Shown: positions 1 to 10,073 of the stretch, in pieces
How positions within the stretch are numbered: position 1 is the first letter of the stretch
Layout: each line of letters starts with the position of its first letter
Assembly (NCBI RefSeq): GCF_005887555.1
Contig: NZ_VCIA01000001.1
Coordinates: 3,532,950-3,596,949 of the forward strand
Reading direction: 5' to 3'
Length of the DNA: 64,000 nucleotides
Source: Lentibacillus cibarius
GTDB lineage: Bacteria; Bacillota; Bacilli; Bacillales; Amphibacillaceae
Notes under the pieces: generated by a model
Seen by the model: the letters and a program-made list of their open reading frames with translations, nothing else
Told to the model about the DNA's origin: nothing
Databases searched by the model: none
Program-made: the position numbers and the translations under genes

Positions 1-33
1 CGAATGGTAATTGCAAGGCATCTTGGCTGCTGA
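1..33 (+). CDS. yngJ: Acyl-CoA dehydrogenase, C-terminal end only (YngJ-like)
   Basis: The first 33 bases read in frame as RMVIARHLGC followed by TGA. This resembles the usual acyl-CoA dehydrogenase tail (QRxVIARxLL). The position directly upstream of yngI matches B. subtilis yngJ. Only ten residues are visible, so the call rests on the tail motif plus gene order. The rest of the gene lies outside the window. Confidence 0.7.
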   Translation, partial: RMVIARHLGC

Positions 34-58
34 AAAATGATATGGAGGGAGAAGATTC

Positions 59-1708
59 ATGACGTTATTGAACCTGACCGTGGGAGAATTGCTGGAAAAG
101 CAGGTGAATAGGTATCCGCATCAGGAAGCAATCGTCTATCCAGAATTGAATCTGCGCAAAACGTATATTGAATTCAACGAGATGGTCAATCAGGCAGCTA
201 AGGGATTCATGGCACTCGGGATTGAAAAAGGGGAGAATGTTGCCATTTGGGCAGATAATAAGCCGGAGTGGATTACATCACAGTTTGCAACGGGTAAGAT
301 GGGGGCAGTGCTCGTTACCGTCAATACTAATTATCAGGCGCGGGAGCTTGAATATTTACTTAGGCAATCGGAATCTTCAACACTGATTCTAGCTGAGTCG
401 TATAAAGGTACGTCATATATTGATATTTTAAAAGAGGTATGTCCGGAATTTGAACATAGTGAAAAAGGAAATTTACAGTCTACGAAACTGCCTTTTCTGA
501 AAAATATCATCGTCCTAAGTGATGATGATTACCCGAATGCGTACACTTGGAAGGAAGTCATTTCAAAAGGAAGCACGATTACCGCGGATGCACTTGAAGA
601 TAGAAAACAGACATTGCACCCGAAAGAAGTCATCAACATGCAGTATACATCGGGAACGACAGGATTTCCAAAAGGGGTTATGCTGACCCACCACAATATC
701 GTTAACAATGGAAACCAAATTGCTGATTGCATGAAACTGACAGCCGCTGACCGTCTCTGTATACCGGTTCCATTTTTTCATTGTTTTGGATGTGTGCTTG
801 GTGTGCTTGCGGCTGTATCGAAAGGAACAACCATGGTCATTTTAGAACAATTCGAGGCAGAAAAAGTGATGAAAGCTGTTTCGGATGAAAAATGTACCGG
901 ATTGCATGGTGTACCGACCATGTTTATCGCGGAATTGAATCATCCGAATTTCTCCAAGTACGATTTCTCTCATTTGCGTACAGGGATTATGGCTGGATCG
1001 ACCTGCCCGATTGAAGTAATGAAGGATGTCATGGATAAAATGGGAGCTGCAGAAATAACCATTGCCTATGGCCAGACGGAGTCATCCCCGGTTATTACAC
1101 AGACAAGAACCGATGATCCTGTTGAACTGCGTGCGACAACCGTTGGGAAAGTTCATCCAAACGTGGAGGTAAAAATTGTCGAACCTGGGACGAACGAAGA
1201 ACAAGAAGTAGGAGTCCCTGGTGAGTTGTGCACACGTGGCTATCATATTATGAAAGGCTATTATAATAATCCTGAAGCCACTGATGCTGTTATTGACAGG
1301 GATGGATGGCTACATACCGGTGATTTGGCCGTAATGGATGCGAACGGATACGTACAGATTACCGGTCGTATGAAAGATATGATTATTCGTGGCGGTGAGA
1401 ATGTTTATCCCCGGGAGGTAGAGGAGTTTCTTTATCAGCACCCAGCTGTTCTCGACGTCCAGATTGTTGGTGTACCAAGTGAAAAATATGGGGAAGAAAT
1501 GATGGCTTGGATTATTCTTAAGGACGAGGGAGGGGCCACCGAAGAAGATATAAAGTCGTTTTGTGAAGGCAAAATTGCAAGACATAAGATTCCGAAGTAC
1601 ATCAAATTCACTGAAGCGTATCCGGCAACTGCTAGTGGAAAAATACAGAAATTTAAATTGCGGGAGTATGCGACAAAAGCATTGCAAGATAAGGGTGGGA
1701 AACAATGA
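59..1708 (+). CDS. yngI: Acyl-CoA synthetase (AMP-forming), YngI-like
   Basis: This 549-residue member of the ANL/AMP-binding family activates a fatty or branched-chain acid to its acyl-CoA through an acyl-adenylate. The adenylate-binding loop YTSGTTGFPKG is at about residues 196-206. The hinge region GRMKDMIIRGGENVYPRE lies near 440. The C-terminal catalytic lysine sits in ASGKIQKFKLRE. Length is normal for the family. GGAGGG lies just upstream of the ATG. The stop overlaps the next start as ATGA, which implies translational coupling with the biotin carboxylase. Gene order matches the yngJ-yngI-yngH operon of B. subtilis, which is linked to leucine and branched-chain acid degradation. The true acyl substrate cannot be read from sequence. 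Confidence 0.93.
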   Translation: MTLLNLTVGELLEKQVNRYPHQEAIVYPELNLRKTYIEFNEMVNQAAKGFMALGIEKGENVAIWADNKPEWITSQFATGKMGAVLVTVNTNYQARELEYLLRQSESSTLILAESYKGTSYIDILKEVCPEFEHSEKGNLQSTKLPFLKNIIVLSDDDYPNAYTWKEVISKGSTITADALEDRKQTLHPKEVINMQYTSGTTGFPKGVMLTHHNIVNNGNQIADCMKLTAADRLCIPVPFFHCFGCVLGVLAAVSKGTTMVILEQFEAEKVMKAVSDEKCTGLHGVPTMFIAELNHPNFSKYDFSHLRTGIMAGSTCPIEVMKDVMDKMGAAEITIAYGQTESSPVITQTRTDDPVELRATTVGKVHPNVEVKIVEPGTNEEQEVGVPGELCTRGYHIMKGYYNNPEATDAVIDRDGWLHTGDLAVMDANGYVQITGRMKDMIIRGGENVYPREVEEFLYQHPAVLDVQIVGVPSEKYGEEMMAWIILKDEGGATEEDIKSFCEGKIARHKIPKYIKFTEAYPATASGKIQKFKLREYATKALQDKGGKQ

Positions 1709-3060
1709 TAAAGAAAATAGTTATAGCCAATCGCGGCGAAATAGCTACACGTATTATTCGTACATGTAAAAGGCTGGGCATAGCTACTGTTGCCGTGTAT
1801 TCAGAAGCAGATCAGAAAGCACCATTTGTATCCATGGCGGATGAATGCTATCTGCTTGGACCTCCCCGTGTCCAGGAAAGTTATCTCAACGCCGAAAAAA
1901 TCATTTCCATTGCCAGACAAGCGGGTGCAGATGCCATTCATCCCGGATACGGATTTTTGAGTGAGAATAGTCAGTTTGCTGGTCAATGCCGAGATGCCGG
2001 TCTCCTGTTTATCGGTCCATCTAGCCAAGTGCTAGAACAAATGGGGAATAAAATTGCAGCACGTAAAGCTATGAAAGATGCCGCCGTGCCAATTGTACCG
2101 GGTACGGATGAGGCTGTTGCCGATGCGGAAGAAGCAAAAGAAATAGCTGAATTAATCGGCTATCCTATCATGCTGAAAGCTGCTTCAGGCGGTGGCGGTA
2201 TCGGTATGCAAGTGGTACACACGAATAAAGAGCTGGAAAAGGCATTTGACAGCAATGCGAAACGAGCACAATCATTTTTCGGTGATGGTGCGATGTTTAT
2301 GGAAAAGAAATTGGAGAATGCCAGACATATCGAAATACAGCTATTGGCAGACCATCATGGCAATGTTGTTCATTTATATGATCGTGAATGTTCTATCCAG
2401 CGTCGCAATCAGAAAGTGATTGAAGAGGCTCCTTCGCCGTTTATTTCCGAAACTACACGCCAGGAAATGGGCGATTCAGCTGTAAGAGCAGCAAAAGCCT
2501 TAAACTATACAAATGCAGGAACAATTGAATTTATCGTTGATGAGCAGGAACACTTCTACTTTCTGGAGATGAATACAAGAATCCAGGTGGAACACCCTGT
2601 AACAGAGGAAGTAACCGGGCTGGATATCGTTGAACAGCAAATTGCCATTGCCAACGGAGAAAAACTAGCCTATGAACAATCGGACATAGCAAGAAGCGGC
2701 CATGCAATCGAGGCACGAATTTACGCAGAAGATCCGGAAACGTTCTTCCCTTCGCCGGGCTATATTTCCGCATTTGAACTGCCGGATGGTGAGAATATCC
2801 GTAATGAAACAGCTGTAACGGATGATTTTACTGTTACACCGTTCTATGACCCAATGATTGGTAAACTGATTGCGCGGGGAGCAGACAGAGGTGAGGCAAT
2901 TGCTGCTTTGAAACAGGCGCTATTACATTATAAAGTGGAAGGAATTAAAACCAACATACCAATGCTAATAGAAGTGGTAAACCATGACCAGTTTTTAAAT
3001 GGAAACACGACGACAGCATTTATTGACAACTATTACTTACCAATGGTGAAAACAAACTAG
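1705..3060 (+). CDS. yngH: Biotin carboxylase subunit of an acyl-CoA carboxylase, YngH-like
   Basis: This 451-residue biotin carboxylase carries out the ATP- and bicarbonate-dependent carboxylation of biotin on the small carrier protein encoded next. The ATP-grasp glycine-rich loop AASGGGGIGMQ is near residues 158-168. The active-site block EMNTRIQVEHPVTEE is near 290-304. The N-terminal fold begins KIVIANRGEIATRIIR, standard for AccC/PccA/MccA subunits. Its place with a stand-alone biotinyl protein and a carboxyltransferase argues for a dedicated acyl-CoA carboxylase (methylcrotonyl-CoA type) rather than the acetyl-CoA carboxylase of fatty acid synthesis. That assignment comes from context. 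Confidence 0.93.
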   Translation: MIKKIVIANRGEIATRIIRTCKRLGIATVAVYSEADQKAPFVSMADECYLLGPPRVQESYLNAEKIISIARQAGADAIHPGYGFLSENSQFAGQCRDAGLLFIGPSSQVLEQMGNKIAARKAMKDAAVPIVPGTDEAVADAEEAKEIAELIGYPIMLKAASGGGGIGMQVVHTNKELEKAFDSNAKRAQSFFGDGAMFMEKKLENARHIEIQLLADHHGNVVHLYDRECSIQRRNQKVIEEAPSPFISETTRQEMGDSAVRAAKALNYTNAGTIEFIVDEQEHFYFLEMNTRIQVEHPVTEEVTGLDIVEQQIAIANGEKLAYEQSDIARSGHAIEARIYAEDPETFFPSPGYISAFELPDGENIRNETAVTDDFTVTPFYDPMIGKLIARGADRGEAIAALKQALLHYKVEGIKTNIPMLIEVVNHDQFLNGNTTTAFIDNYYLPMVKTN

Positions 3061-3072
3061 GAGGTTATGAAA

Positions 3073-3285
3073 ATGACAGAAGTGAAAGCATCGATGGCCG
3101 GAAGTGTGTGGAAGATAGAAGTTAGTAAAGGAGAAACCGTTGAAGAAGATCAGGATATCGTTATTCTGGAATCAATGAAAATGGAAATACCAATTCCGGC
3201 AGAATCCGACGGAACGGTACAAGAATTAAAGGTCGCAGAAGGTGATTTTGTGAACGAAGGGGACGTTATTGCCATTATAGAATAA
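3073..3285 (+). CDS. yngHB: Biotinyl carrier protein of the acyl-CoA carboxylase
   Basis: A 70-residue stand-alone biotinyl domain. The biotinylation motif ILESMKMEIPI places the modified lysine at about residue 36, and the fold ends EGDFVNEGDVIAII. An ATG at 3067 is in frame, but AGGAGG at 3059-3064 would be only two bases away from it. The ATG at 3073 sits eight bases behind that site and is the better start. Carriers of this size work in trans with a YngH-type biotin carboxylase and a YngE-type carboxyltransferase. BirA, encoded at about 57 kb, would attach the biotin. Confidence 0.9.
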   Translation: MTEVKASMAGSVWKIEVSKGETVEEDQDIVILESMKMEIPIPAESDGTVQELKVAEGDFVNEGDVIAIIE

Positions 3286-3305
3286 TAATAGCGCATGCAT
3301 GCCTG

Positions 3306-3346
3306 TTGCCCGGAAAAGTTCCACATGTCTGGAGCGGTCCGGGCAA
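3306..3346 (+). other. Two-tier RNA hairpin inside the yng operon
   Basis: A perfect 9-bp outer stem (3306-3314 with 3338-3346) encloses an inner TCCA/TGGA stem. No T-run follows, so it does not look like a standard terminator. It lies in the only real gap of the operon, exactly where B. subtilis carries yngG. It could act as an mRNA processing or stability element, or be a junction scar. Confidence 0.5.
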
Positions 3347-3376
3347 TTAGGTACAAAGTCATGAAAGGAGAATATT

Positions 3377-4159
3377 ATGGCTCCACTGATTAACTATAGC
3401 GTAACTGATAATCATATTGCAGTTGTAACATTGAATCGACCGGAAGCGATGAATGCTTTGTCAGCCCCGCTTCTCGACGAACTGAATGCATATATTGAAA
3501 AAATAAATAACGACGATACGATTCGTACGACAATCATAACCGGAGCAGGTCAGAAAGCGTTTTGTGCCGGTGCAGATTTGAAGGAACGTAAAGGTATGAC
3601 GGAGAAACAGGTAGTACAGGCTGTGGAAAAAATCGGTAGAACCATTAATAACATTGAAAGCATGAACATGCCGGTTATTGCAGCTATGAATGGCGCTGCA
3701 TTTGGCGGCGGACTAGAACTTGCACTTGGCTGTGACATCCGGATTGCTGCGACTGGCGTTAAAATGGGATTGACCGAAACATCACTTGCCATCATTCCCG
3801 GTGCAGGTGGTACCCAGCGTCTCACAAGACTAATAGGTACTGGGCAAGCTAAAAAGCTGATATTTACCGCAGAGCCTGTTCTGGCCGAGGAGGCTTTAAA
3901 ACATGGGGTTATTGAACAAATATCAGACCCATCTCAATTATGGGAGGAAGCATACAGCCTGGCAGCACAAATTGCTAAAAACGGTCCGATCGCATTGAAA
4001 CAGGCAAAAGCCGCGATTAATAAGGGGATACAGACTGATCTTTCTACCGGGCTTTCCATTGAACGTCTATGTTATAACGAAACTATCCCAACCGACGATC
4101 GTATAGAAGGGCTGCAGGCATTTAAAGAAAAACGAGAACCTGTATACCAAGGAAAGTGA
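3377..4159 (+). CDS. yngF: Enoyl-CoA hydratase/isomerase family protein, YngF-like
   Basis: A 260-residue crotonase-fold protein. It has the oxyanion-hole segment AFCAGADLKE near residue 60 and the second oxyanion/active-site region GAAFGGGLELALGCDIRIA near 110. Catalytic-glutamate-type residues appear in LTETSLAIIPGAGGTQRL. In the yng pathway this enzyme would act on methylglutaconyl-CoA, hydrating it to HMG-CoA. AAAGGAG lies upstream of the ATG. No HMG-CoA lyase gene lies next to it, unlike B. subtilis. Family assignment is firm. The precise substrate is inferred from context. Confidence 0.9.
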   Translation: MAPLINYSVTDNHIAVVTLNRPEAMNALSAPLLDELNAYIEKINNDDTIRTTIITGAGQKAFCAGADLKERKGMTEKQVVQAVEKIGRTINNIESMNMPVIAAMNGAAFGGGLELALGCDIRIAATGVKMGLTETSLAIIPGAGGTQRLTRLIGTGQAKKLIFTAEPVLAEEALKHGVIEQISDPSQLWEEAYSLAAQIAKNGPIALKQAKAAINKGIQTDLSTGLSIERLCYNETIPTDDRIEGLQAFKEKREPVYQGK

Positions 4160-4176
4160 AGCAGGAGGGACACAGT

Positions 4177-5705
4177 ATGACATATAAGGATGAATTTAAA
4201 GAGAGAACTGAACAAATTAAAAAGGGTGGTCAGGACAAATACCATCGAAAAAATGAAGAAAAGGGAAAATTATTTGTCCGAAAGCGGCTTGAACGGTTAT
4301 TTGATAATGATATCGATATAGAAGATGCTTTTTTTGCCAATTGCATGGATGATTCGCTACCTTCAGATGGTGTTGTGACAGGCATTGGTCGGGTTAACGG
4401 CCAGGATGTGTGTGTCATGGCGAATGATTCCACAGTAAAAGCCGGATCGTGGGGCAAACGCACCGTCGAAAAAATTATCCGTATCCAGGAGACTGCGTTA
4501 AAGCTGGAGATACCGATGCTTTACTTAGTTGACTCTGCGGGTGCACGAATAACCGATCAGGTAGAGATGTTTCCGGGCCGGCGTGGTGCGGGGCGTATTT
4601 TTCATAATCAGATTAAATTGTCCGGGCGTGTACCGCAGATCTGTCTGCTTTTTGGACCATCAGCTGCAGGTGGAGCGTATATTCCGGCCTTCTGTGATAT
4701 CGTTGTGATGGTGGAAGGGAATGCATCGATGTATCTGGGATCACCACGGATGGCTGAAAAAGTCATCGGTGAAAAGGTAAGCCTTGAGGAAATGGGCGGT
4801 GCTAGCATGCATTGTTCTGTTTCAGGCGTTGGTGATGTTCTCGTCAAAACGGAAGCAGAAGCCATTGACTATACACGGCGCTACTTAGACTACTTCCCGG
4901 CTAATTTTAGGAATAAACCGGATACAGTAGAACCTAAAGAGGTAAAAGTTTATGAAAAATCCATAGCAGATCTCATTCCGGAAAATCAAAACGCTGCCTT
5001 TAATATGCATGATTTGATTAAACGATTATTGACGCAGATAGTTTTTGTGAAGTTAAAAAGAAATTTGCTCCGGAATTAATCACCGGGCTTGCTAGGATAA
5101 ATGGAAAAGCCGTTGGTGTTATAGCTAATCAGCCACGCATGAAAGGTGGTGTTTTGTTCCCGGATTCAGCCGATAAAGCTGCGAAATTTATTCAGCTTTG
5201 TGATGCGTTTAATATTCCGTTGTTGTTCTTAATGGATATTCCTGGCTTCATGATTGGTACGAAAGTTGAACGTGCTGGGATAATCCGTCACGGGGCCAAA
5301 ATGCTGGCGACGATGAGTGAAGCGACCGTTCCGAAAATATCCGTCGTCGTTCGCAAAGCTTATGGTGCCGGACTTTATGCAATGGCTGGGCCGGCTTTTG
5401 AACCTGATGCGTGTCTCGCACTACCAACTGCACAAATTGCGGTCATGGGTCCCGAGGCCGCGGTAAATGCGGTTTATGCCAACAAAATTGCTGAATTACC
5501 AGAAGAGGAACGGCCTACGTTTATTAAAGAAAAACAGGAGGAGTACAAAAATAATATTGATATCTACCGACTGGCCTCAGAAATGGTAATCGACGCTGTT
5601 ATTGACCCGGATAAACTACGAGATGAGCTGATTGAACGCTACCGTGTATATGATTCTAAAAACATCATATTCACGGATAGAAAACATGGTGTTTATCCTG
5701 TTTGA
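4177..5705 (+). pseudogene. yngE: Acyl-CoA carboxylase carboxyltransferase, frameshifted (YngE-like)
   Basis: This would be the carboxyltransferase that moves CO2 from carboxybiotin to the acyl-CoA (YngE/PccB/MccB family). The start is ATG 4177 behind GGAGGG. The reading frame is normal through MHDLIKRL, then shifts near 5030 and stops at 5079. Restoring one base there continues as DADSFCEVKKKFAPELITG and runs to 5705. The restored length is about 509 residues, close to the usual 510. Both halves keep family motifs: GAGRIFHNQIKLSGRVPQIC in the first, and MDIPGFMIGTKVERAGIIRH and KAYGAGLYAMAG in the second. No other damage is seen. It could be a genuine recent frameshift or a one-base sequence error. 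Confidence 0.88.
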
Positions 5706-5743
5706 AATAATCCCCAGCCACCTGATTTGGCTGGGGATTATTT
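5705..5743 (+). terminator. Rho-independent terminator of the yng operon
   Basis: A 16-bp perfect stem (5705-5720 with 5728-5743) with a 7-base loop begins at the last base of the carboxyltransferase stop codon. The descending arm ends ATTATTTC. This is a strong hairpin closing the operon. Confidence 0.85.
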
Positions 5744-5886
5744 CAAGTTTATATTGACCATAATATTATTATGTAAACTAGAATTAGCGGCTAGCTTTCG
5801 TTTTATTTTTCTAAACTTAGTGGTACGATTGTAATGTGTCGAAATAAACTGTTAACGACAAACAGAATTGAATGGAGTGAAGTGCA

Positions 5887-6354
5887 TTGAAAATAAACGA
5901 ATTTATGATCACTGATGTTATTTCGGTTCATGAGGAAACGAAAATTAAACAGCTATTGCAAATTCTAGTAAATAATAAGATTGGCGGTTTTCCAGTCGTT
6001 GATGAAACTGACCGTTTAAAAGGAATGATTAGTGACGGGGATATTATTCGCCATTTACAACCGAAAGGACGAACCATCTATGATATGTTTTCGCTTGTCA
6101 TCGTAAACGAGCACGAGGATTTCCAAAATAAAATTACCTCCTGTGTTGATCATCAAGCAAAAGATATTATGAAGAAAAATATTTATGCGGTCCATCCGGA
6201 TGATGATGTTGAAAAGGCTATTTCTATTTTCTCCAATCATCATTTTAAAAAAATTCCGGTCGTCAATGAGGATAAGCAAGTTATGGGGGTTGTCAGCCGT
6301 GGTGATATCATCCGTTTCATTTCCACGAAAATAATAGCTGAGTCAACTGATTGA
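5887..6354 (+). CDS. Tandem CBS-domain protein
   Basis: A 155-residue protein made almost entirely of two CBS domains, at about residues 5-60 (MITDVISVHEETKIKQLL through GMISDGDIIRHL) and 93-152 (IMKKNIYAVHPDDDVEKA through GVVSRGDIIRFI). Such pairs bind adenine nucleotides and act as energy or ligand sensors. No catalytic domain is present. The start is TTG at 5887, behind GGAGTGA at a normal distance. No ATG is available nearby. It stands alone between the yng terminator and dynA. The ligand and target cannot be told from sequence. Confidence 0.85.
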   Translation: MKINEFMITDVISVHEETKIKQLLQILVNNKIGGFPVVDETDRLKGMISDGDIIRHLQPKGRTIYDMFSLVIVNEHEDFQNKITSCVDHQAKDIMKKNIYAVHPDDDVEKAISIFSNHHFKKIPVVNEDKQVMGVVSRGDIIRFISTKIIAESTD

Positions 6355-6429
6355 CGGGGTAGAAATCCCTTATTCAAATAAGTATAATGGTTGGAAGAAG
6401 TGTAAATAAAAGGGGAAAAAGACAACGCT

Positions 6430-9400
6430 ATGCGAACAAAAACAGAAAAAAGTCGAATCACGGAACAACATTTTGCTGCTTTTTATCAGCTAATGATGGA
6501 TAACGGTGATACCAATAATGCTGATAAGCTATTAGAGGTTTATGAAAAATGGGGCAGCTCGAAGCTGATGATTGGTTTCGCCGGGCACTTTTCTGCCGGT
6601 AAATCGTCGATGATTGATTATTTGCTGGGAACGTCCGTATTGCCGAAAAGCCCGATACCGACAAGCGCTAACGTCGTTATGATTCAATCCGGTCATGCAG
6701 GTGCACATCTGTATTTTGATGATGGCACCATCTATACCTATGAGCAACCATATAATATGGAGAATATTAAGGAACATGCCAGAACGAAGGGGAATGTGAA
6801 AAAGATTGGAATCCATTTGCAGGAGTCTACTTTGCCTGAGGGGTGCACGGTCATTGATACGCCTGGTATTGATGCGGCGGACGATGCTGACCGGTTAATT
6901 ACTGAATCATCACTGCACCTATTAGATGTGCTGTTTTACGTGATGGATTATAACCATGTACAGTCTGAGGTCAATTTGCAATTTTTGACAAAGGTGCAGG
7001 ATTACGGGATACCTGTTTTTATTATCATTAATCAGATTGATAAGCATAACGCCAAGGAATTAGCATTTGAGGAATTCACTAAAAAAATTAAACAAACGTT
7101 TGATCAATGGAAACTGAGCCCGGAAGCAATCTATTATTCTTCTTTAACCGAGCAGGACTTGCAAGAAAATGAGATTTCTGCTATTAAATCCAAACTTGTT
7201 TCTCTTATGACAACAGAAAAACAGGAAGTCTATGATATTAAGCGATCAGTTGGACAATTAAAAGAGGAACATAAAGAATACTTGCAAGTAATGCATGAAC
7301 ATGAATTAACCAGTCGAGGTTTACAGGAGGCAGAGGCAGGAGAAAACTTCAGTGAACGAATGGAATATGTGAACAAGGCAATCAGCGAATTAAGGGCAGT
7401 ACCACAACAAGTGGAAGAGGCATTTATGCATGAATTAAATACAACGCTTAAAAATGCTTATTTAATGCCCGCAGAACTGCGTGAGAAAGCGCGGCTGTTT
7501 CTAGAAGCACAGCAGAAAGATTTTAAAATTGGATTGTTTGGATCAAAGAAAAAGACCGAAGCAGAACGAACAAAACGTTCCGAGGATTTCCTGGAAACGT
7601 TGCAGAAAAATATGGAGACATCGATTCGCTGGAAGCTTCGTGACAAATGGACGGAATTACTTACCCATTATCAGCTTCAAGATCCGCTGCTCATGGAAAA
7701 AGTACAGAATATCGCTGTTTCTTATGATATAGGCATGCTTCGCGATCTGATCAAGCCGGGCGCGAAAATTACAGGGGACTATGTTCTGGTTTATACAGGA
7801 GATGTCACTGCAGATGTAAAGCAAAAATTTAAACAAAAAGCGTTGCAGTTATGGGAGTTAATAGACAGTAAACTGAAAGAAAATCTGAATCAGGAGTTAG
7901 TTGCTTACGAAGCGGAATGGCAAAAACTCGAACAGACACACCAAAAACAAGAAGCGCTGGAAATGCTGGAACACCACTTAAGCGAATCTTGCAATGAGCT
8001 AGAATGTGTGCTGAACAATCCACAACCATCAGCAGAATCATTGGCAAAAATGAATAGAGCACTTAAAACACAATACAAAGAGATTGATAAGCCGGATGTC
8101 ATAAATGCTGCACCAAAACCGGTGGATCGTCCAACAAAAGACATACCTGATTCGCAACCAGAGAAAAAAGATACACTGCCAATCGACCGATTGCTTGATC
8201 AGCTAAACGAGGCAATGGATATCCTTTCGGGACTACCTGGCTTTCAGACTCTTATCCAGGACTTGTCCCAAAAACATGAACGCCTGCGCAACCGCACATA
8301 CACAGTCGCTTTATTCGGTGCATTCAGTGCTGGTAAATCTTCTTTTGCCAATGCGTTAATGGGAGAATATGTGCTTCCTTCATCTCCGAATCCGACGACT
8401 GCTGTCATCAATCGGATAAACCCGGTGAATGAAACGAATGGACATGGTACGGCAGTAGTGACTCTGAAAGATAAGGATGTACTGAAAGAAGACATTGTAA
8501 ATCTTATCAGGCATTTTGATGTACCAGATGCAATGAGTTTGGATGAGTTACTGCGATGGATCAGGAAGCAACATTTGCATATGCATGAAGACTTAGCGAA
8601 AACAAGTAAGGATTTCCTTCATGCGGTGCTGGAAGGCTACGAGGAGATGTGTGATAGTCTTGCTCAAGAAATTGCTGTTCCTATTGATGCATTAAAAGAT
8701 TACGTAACAAATGAACAGAAAGCTAGTTTTATAGCCTCCGTTGACCTTTACTATGATTGCCCTATCACACGACAAGGGATTACGTTAGTTGATACACCAG
8801 GAGCCGACTCTGTAAATGCACGGCATACGTCAGTTGCTTTTGATTATATTAAATACGCTGATGCGATATTCTATATTACTTATTACAACCATGCTTTTGC
8901 AAAGGCAGATAGAGATTTTCTACTGCAGCTTGGTCGAGTGAAAGAATCATTTCAAAAGGATAAAATGTTTTTTGTCATGAATGCATCAGATTTGGCGACG
9001 GATCAGACAGAACTTGACTTTGTACGTGGTTATATTGAAGAGCAGCTAGTAACATACGGTATCAGGTTTCCGAAGCTATACGCTGTTTCCAGCAAACAAT
9101 CATTAGATGAAAAAATTAATGGCACCCCGCTTAACAAGGAAATGGCCGTATTTGAAGCGGCGTTCGATCATTTTATCCATGAGGAATTGACGGCCATCAC
9201 GAAACACTCGGCTGTTAGGGATATGCACCGAGCGACGGAGGAAGTGCGTCACTACATGGATGCGCTGCAATGGAACGAGGAGGAAAAAGAACAGTTCCAT
9301 GCGTCTTTAAAATCAAAGGAGACGAGTTTAAAACAGCTGGCAGATGAGTTGCATGCAGCGAGTTATACACAAAAAATTAGCCAGAAACTGGAAAAACAGT

Positions 9401-10071
9401 TATATTATGTTCTGGAACGACTGTCCATTCGCTTTCACGATTTATTTAAGGAAACGTTTAATCCAGCAACATTCACTGATACCGGCAAGGGTGCCATGGA
9501 GCAGCTGGAGCATTGTCTACAAAACCTACTAAATGACACTGGGTATGAATTGATGCAGGAATTGCGAGCGGTTTCCCTAAGAATGGAATCCTTTATCGCA
9601 GACATAAAACAGGAAGTTCACCATTATTATGTGCGCCAGAGTAATGATATTGATTCTGCATTTATGCTTCCCGATGCTGAGGCACCCGAGCTGGAAACGC
9701 CTGCCTACGAACAGGCATTTGAAAACTTGGGGGCACAAACATTCCAGCGGGAGTTAAAACTATTTAAGGGAACAAAAGCTTTCTTTGCCAAAAATGAAAA
9801 AGAAGTGATGAAAGAAGCATTGTATGATCGTTTATATCCATATGCCAGACAGTATATAGATGACTATCACCAGCTGATGCAAGAAACGTATATAAATCAA
9901 TGGAATATAATTATGCAAGAGATGAAACAAATGATCTATCATCACGTGGAGGGTTATAGAGACCGGCAAATAGCTATGCTGACAGAGCAGCCAGTGGATA
10001 TAGATATTCTGAGCGAAAAGTACCATACGCTTGAAACCATGTTGGCAACATACGAAGGACTGGAGAGTTAA
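6430..10071 (+). CDS. dynA: Two-headed bacterial dynamin-like GTPase DynA
   Basis: A 1213-residue protein with two complete dynamin GTPase modules in one chain, as in B. subtilis DynA (YpbR). The P-loops are GHFSAGKSS at about residues 52-60 and GAFSAGKSS at about 630-638. Each is followed by a switch motif, DTPGID and DTPGAD. Long helical, coiled-coil segments follow each head (for example around residues 270-560). DynA tethers and fuses membranes at the cell envelope and protects against membrane-damaging agents. The downstream exonuclease gene follows after two bases, as ypcP does after ypbR in B. subtilis, so the two are probably co-transcribed. Confidence 0.95.
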   Translation: MRTKTEKSRITEQHFAAFYQLMMDNGDTNNADKLLEVYEKWGSSKLMIGFAGHFSAGKSSMIDYLLGTSVLPKSPIPTSANVVMIQSGHAGAHLYFDDGTIYTYEQPYNMENIKEHARTKGNVKKIGIHLQESTLPEGCTVIDTPGIDAADDADRLITESSLHLLDVLFYVMDYNHVQSEVNLQFLTKVQDYGIPVFIIINQIDKHNAKELAFEEFTKKIKQTFDQWKLSPEAIYYSSLTEQDLQENEISAIKSKLVSLMTTEKQEVYDIKRSVGQLKEEHKEYLQVMHEHELTSRGLQEAEAGENFSERMEYVNKAISELRAVPQQVEEAFMHELNTTLKNAYLMPAELREKARLFLEAQQKDFKIGLFGSKKKTEAERTKRSEDFLETLQKNMETSIRWKLRDKWTELLTHYQLQDPLLMEKVQNIAVSYDIGMLRDLIKPGAKITGDYVLVYTGDVTADVKQKFKQKALQLWELIDSKLKENLNQELVAYEAEWQKLEQTHQKQEALEMLEHHLSESCNELECVLNNPQPSAESLAKMNRALKTQYKEIDKPDVINAAPKPVDRPTKDIPDSQPEKKDTLPIDRLLDQLNEAMDILSGLPGFQTLIQDLSQKHERLRNRTYTVALFGAFSAGKSSFANALMGEYVLPSSPNPTTAVINRINPVNETNGHGTAVVTLKDKDVLKEDIVNLIRHFDVPDAMSLDELLRWIRKQHLHMHEDLAKTSKDFLHAVLEGYEEMCDSLAQEIAVPIDALKDYVTNEQKASFIASVDLYYDCPITRQGITLVDTPGADSVNARHTSVAFDYIKYADAIFYITYYNHAFAKADRDFLLQLGRVKESFQKDKMFFVMNASDLATDQTELDFVRGYIEEQLVTYGIRFPKLYAVSSKQSLDEKINGTPLNKEMAVFEAAFDHFIHEELTAITKHSAVRDMHRATEEVRHYMDALQWNEEEKEQFHASLKSKETSLKQLADELHAASYTQKISQKLEKQLYYVLERLSIRFHDLFKETFNPATFTDTGKGAMEQLEHCLQNLLNDTGYELMQELRAVSLRMESFIADIKQEVHHYYVRQSNDIDSAFMLPDAEAPELETPAYEQAFENLGAQTFQRELKLFKGTKAFFAKNEKEVMKEALYDRLYPYARQYIDDYHQLMQETYINQWNIIMQEMKQMIYHHVEGYRDRQIAMLTEQPVDIDILSEKYHTLETMLATYEGLES

Positions 10072-10073
10072 AG

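Noticed and set aside
5750..5790. Possible promoter TTGACC in front of the CBS-domain gene
   Set aside because: No acceptable -10 at 16-18 bases was found.
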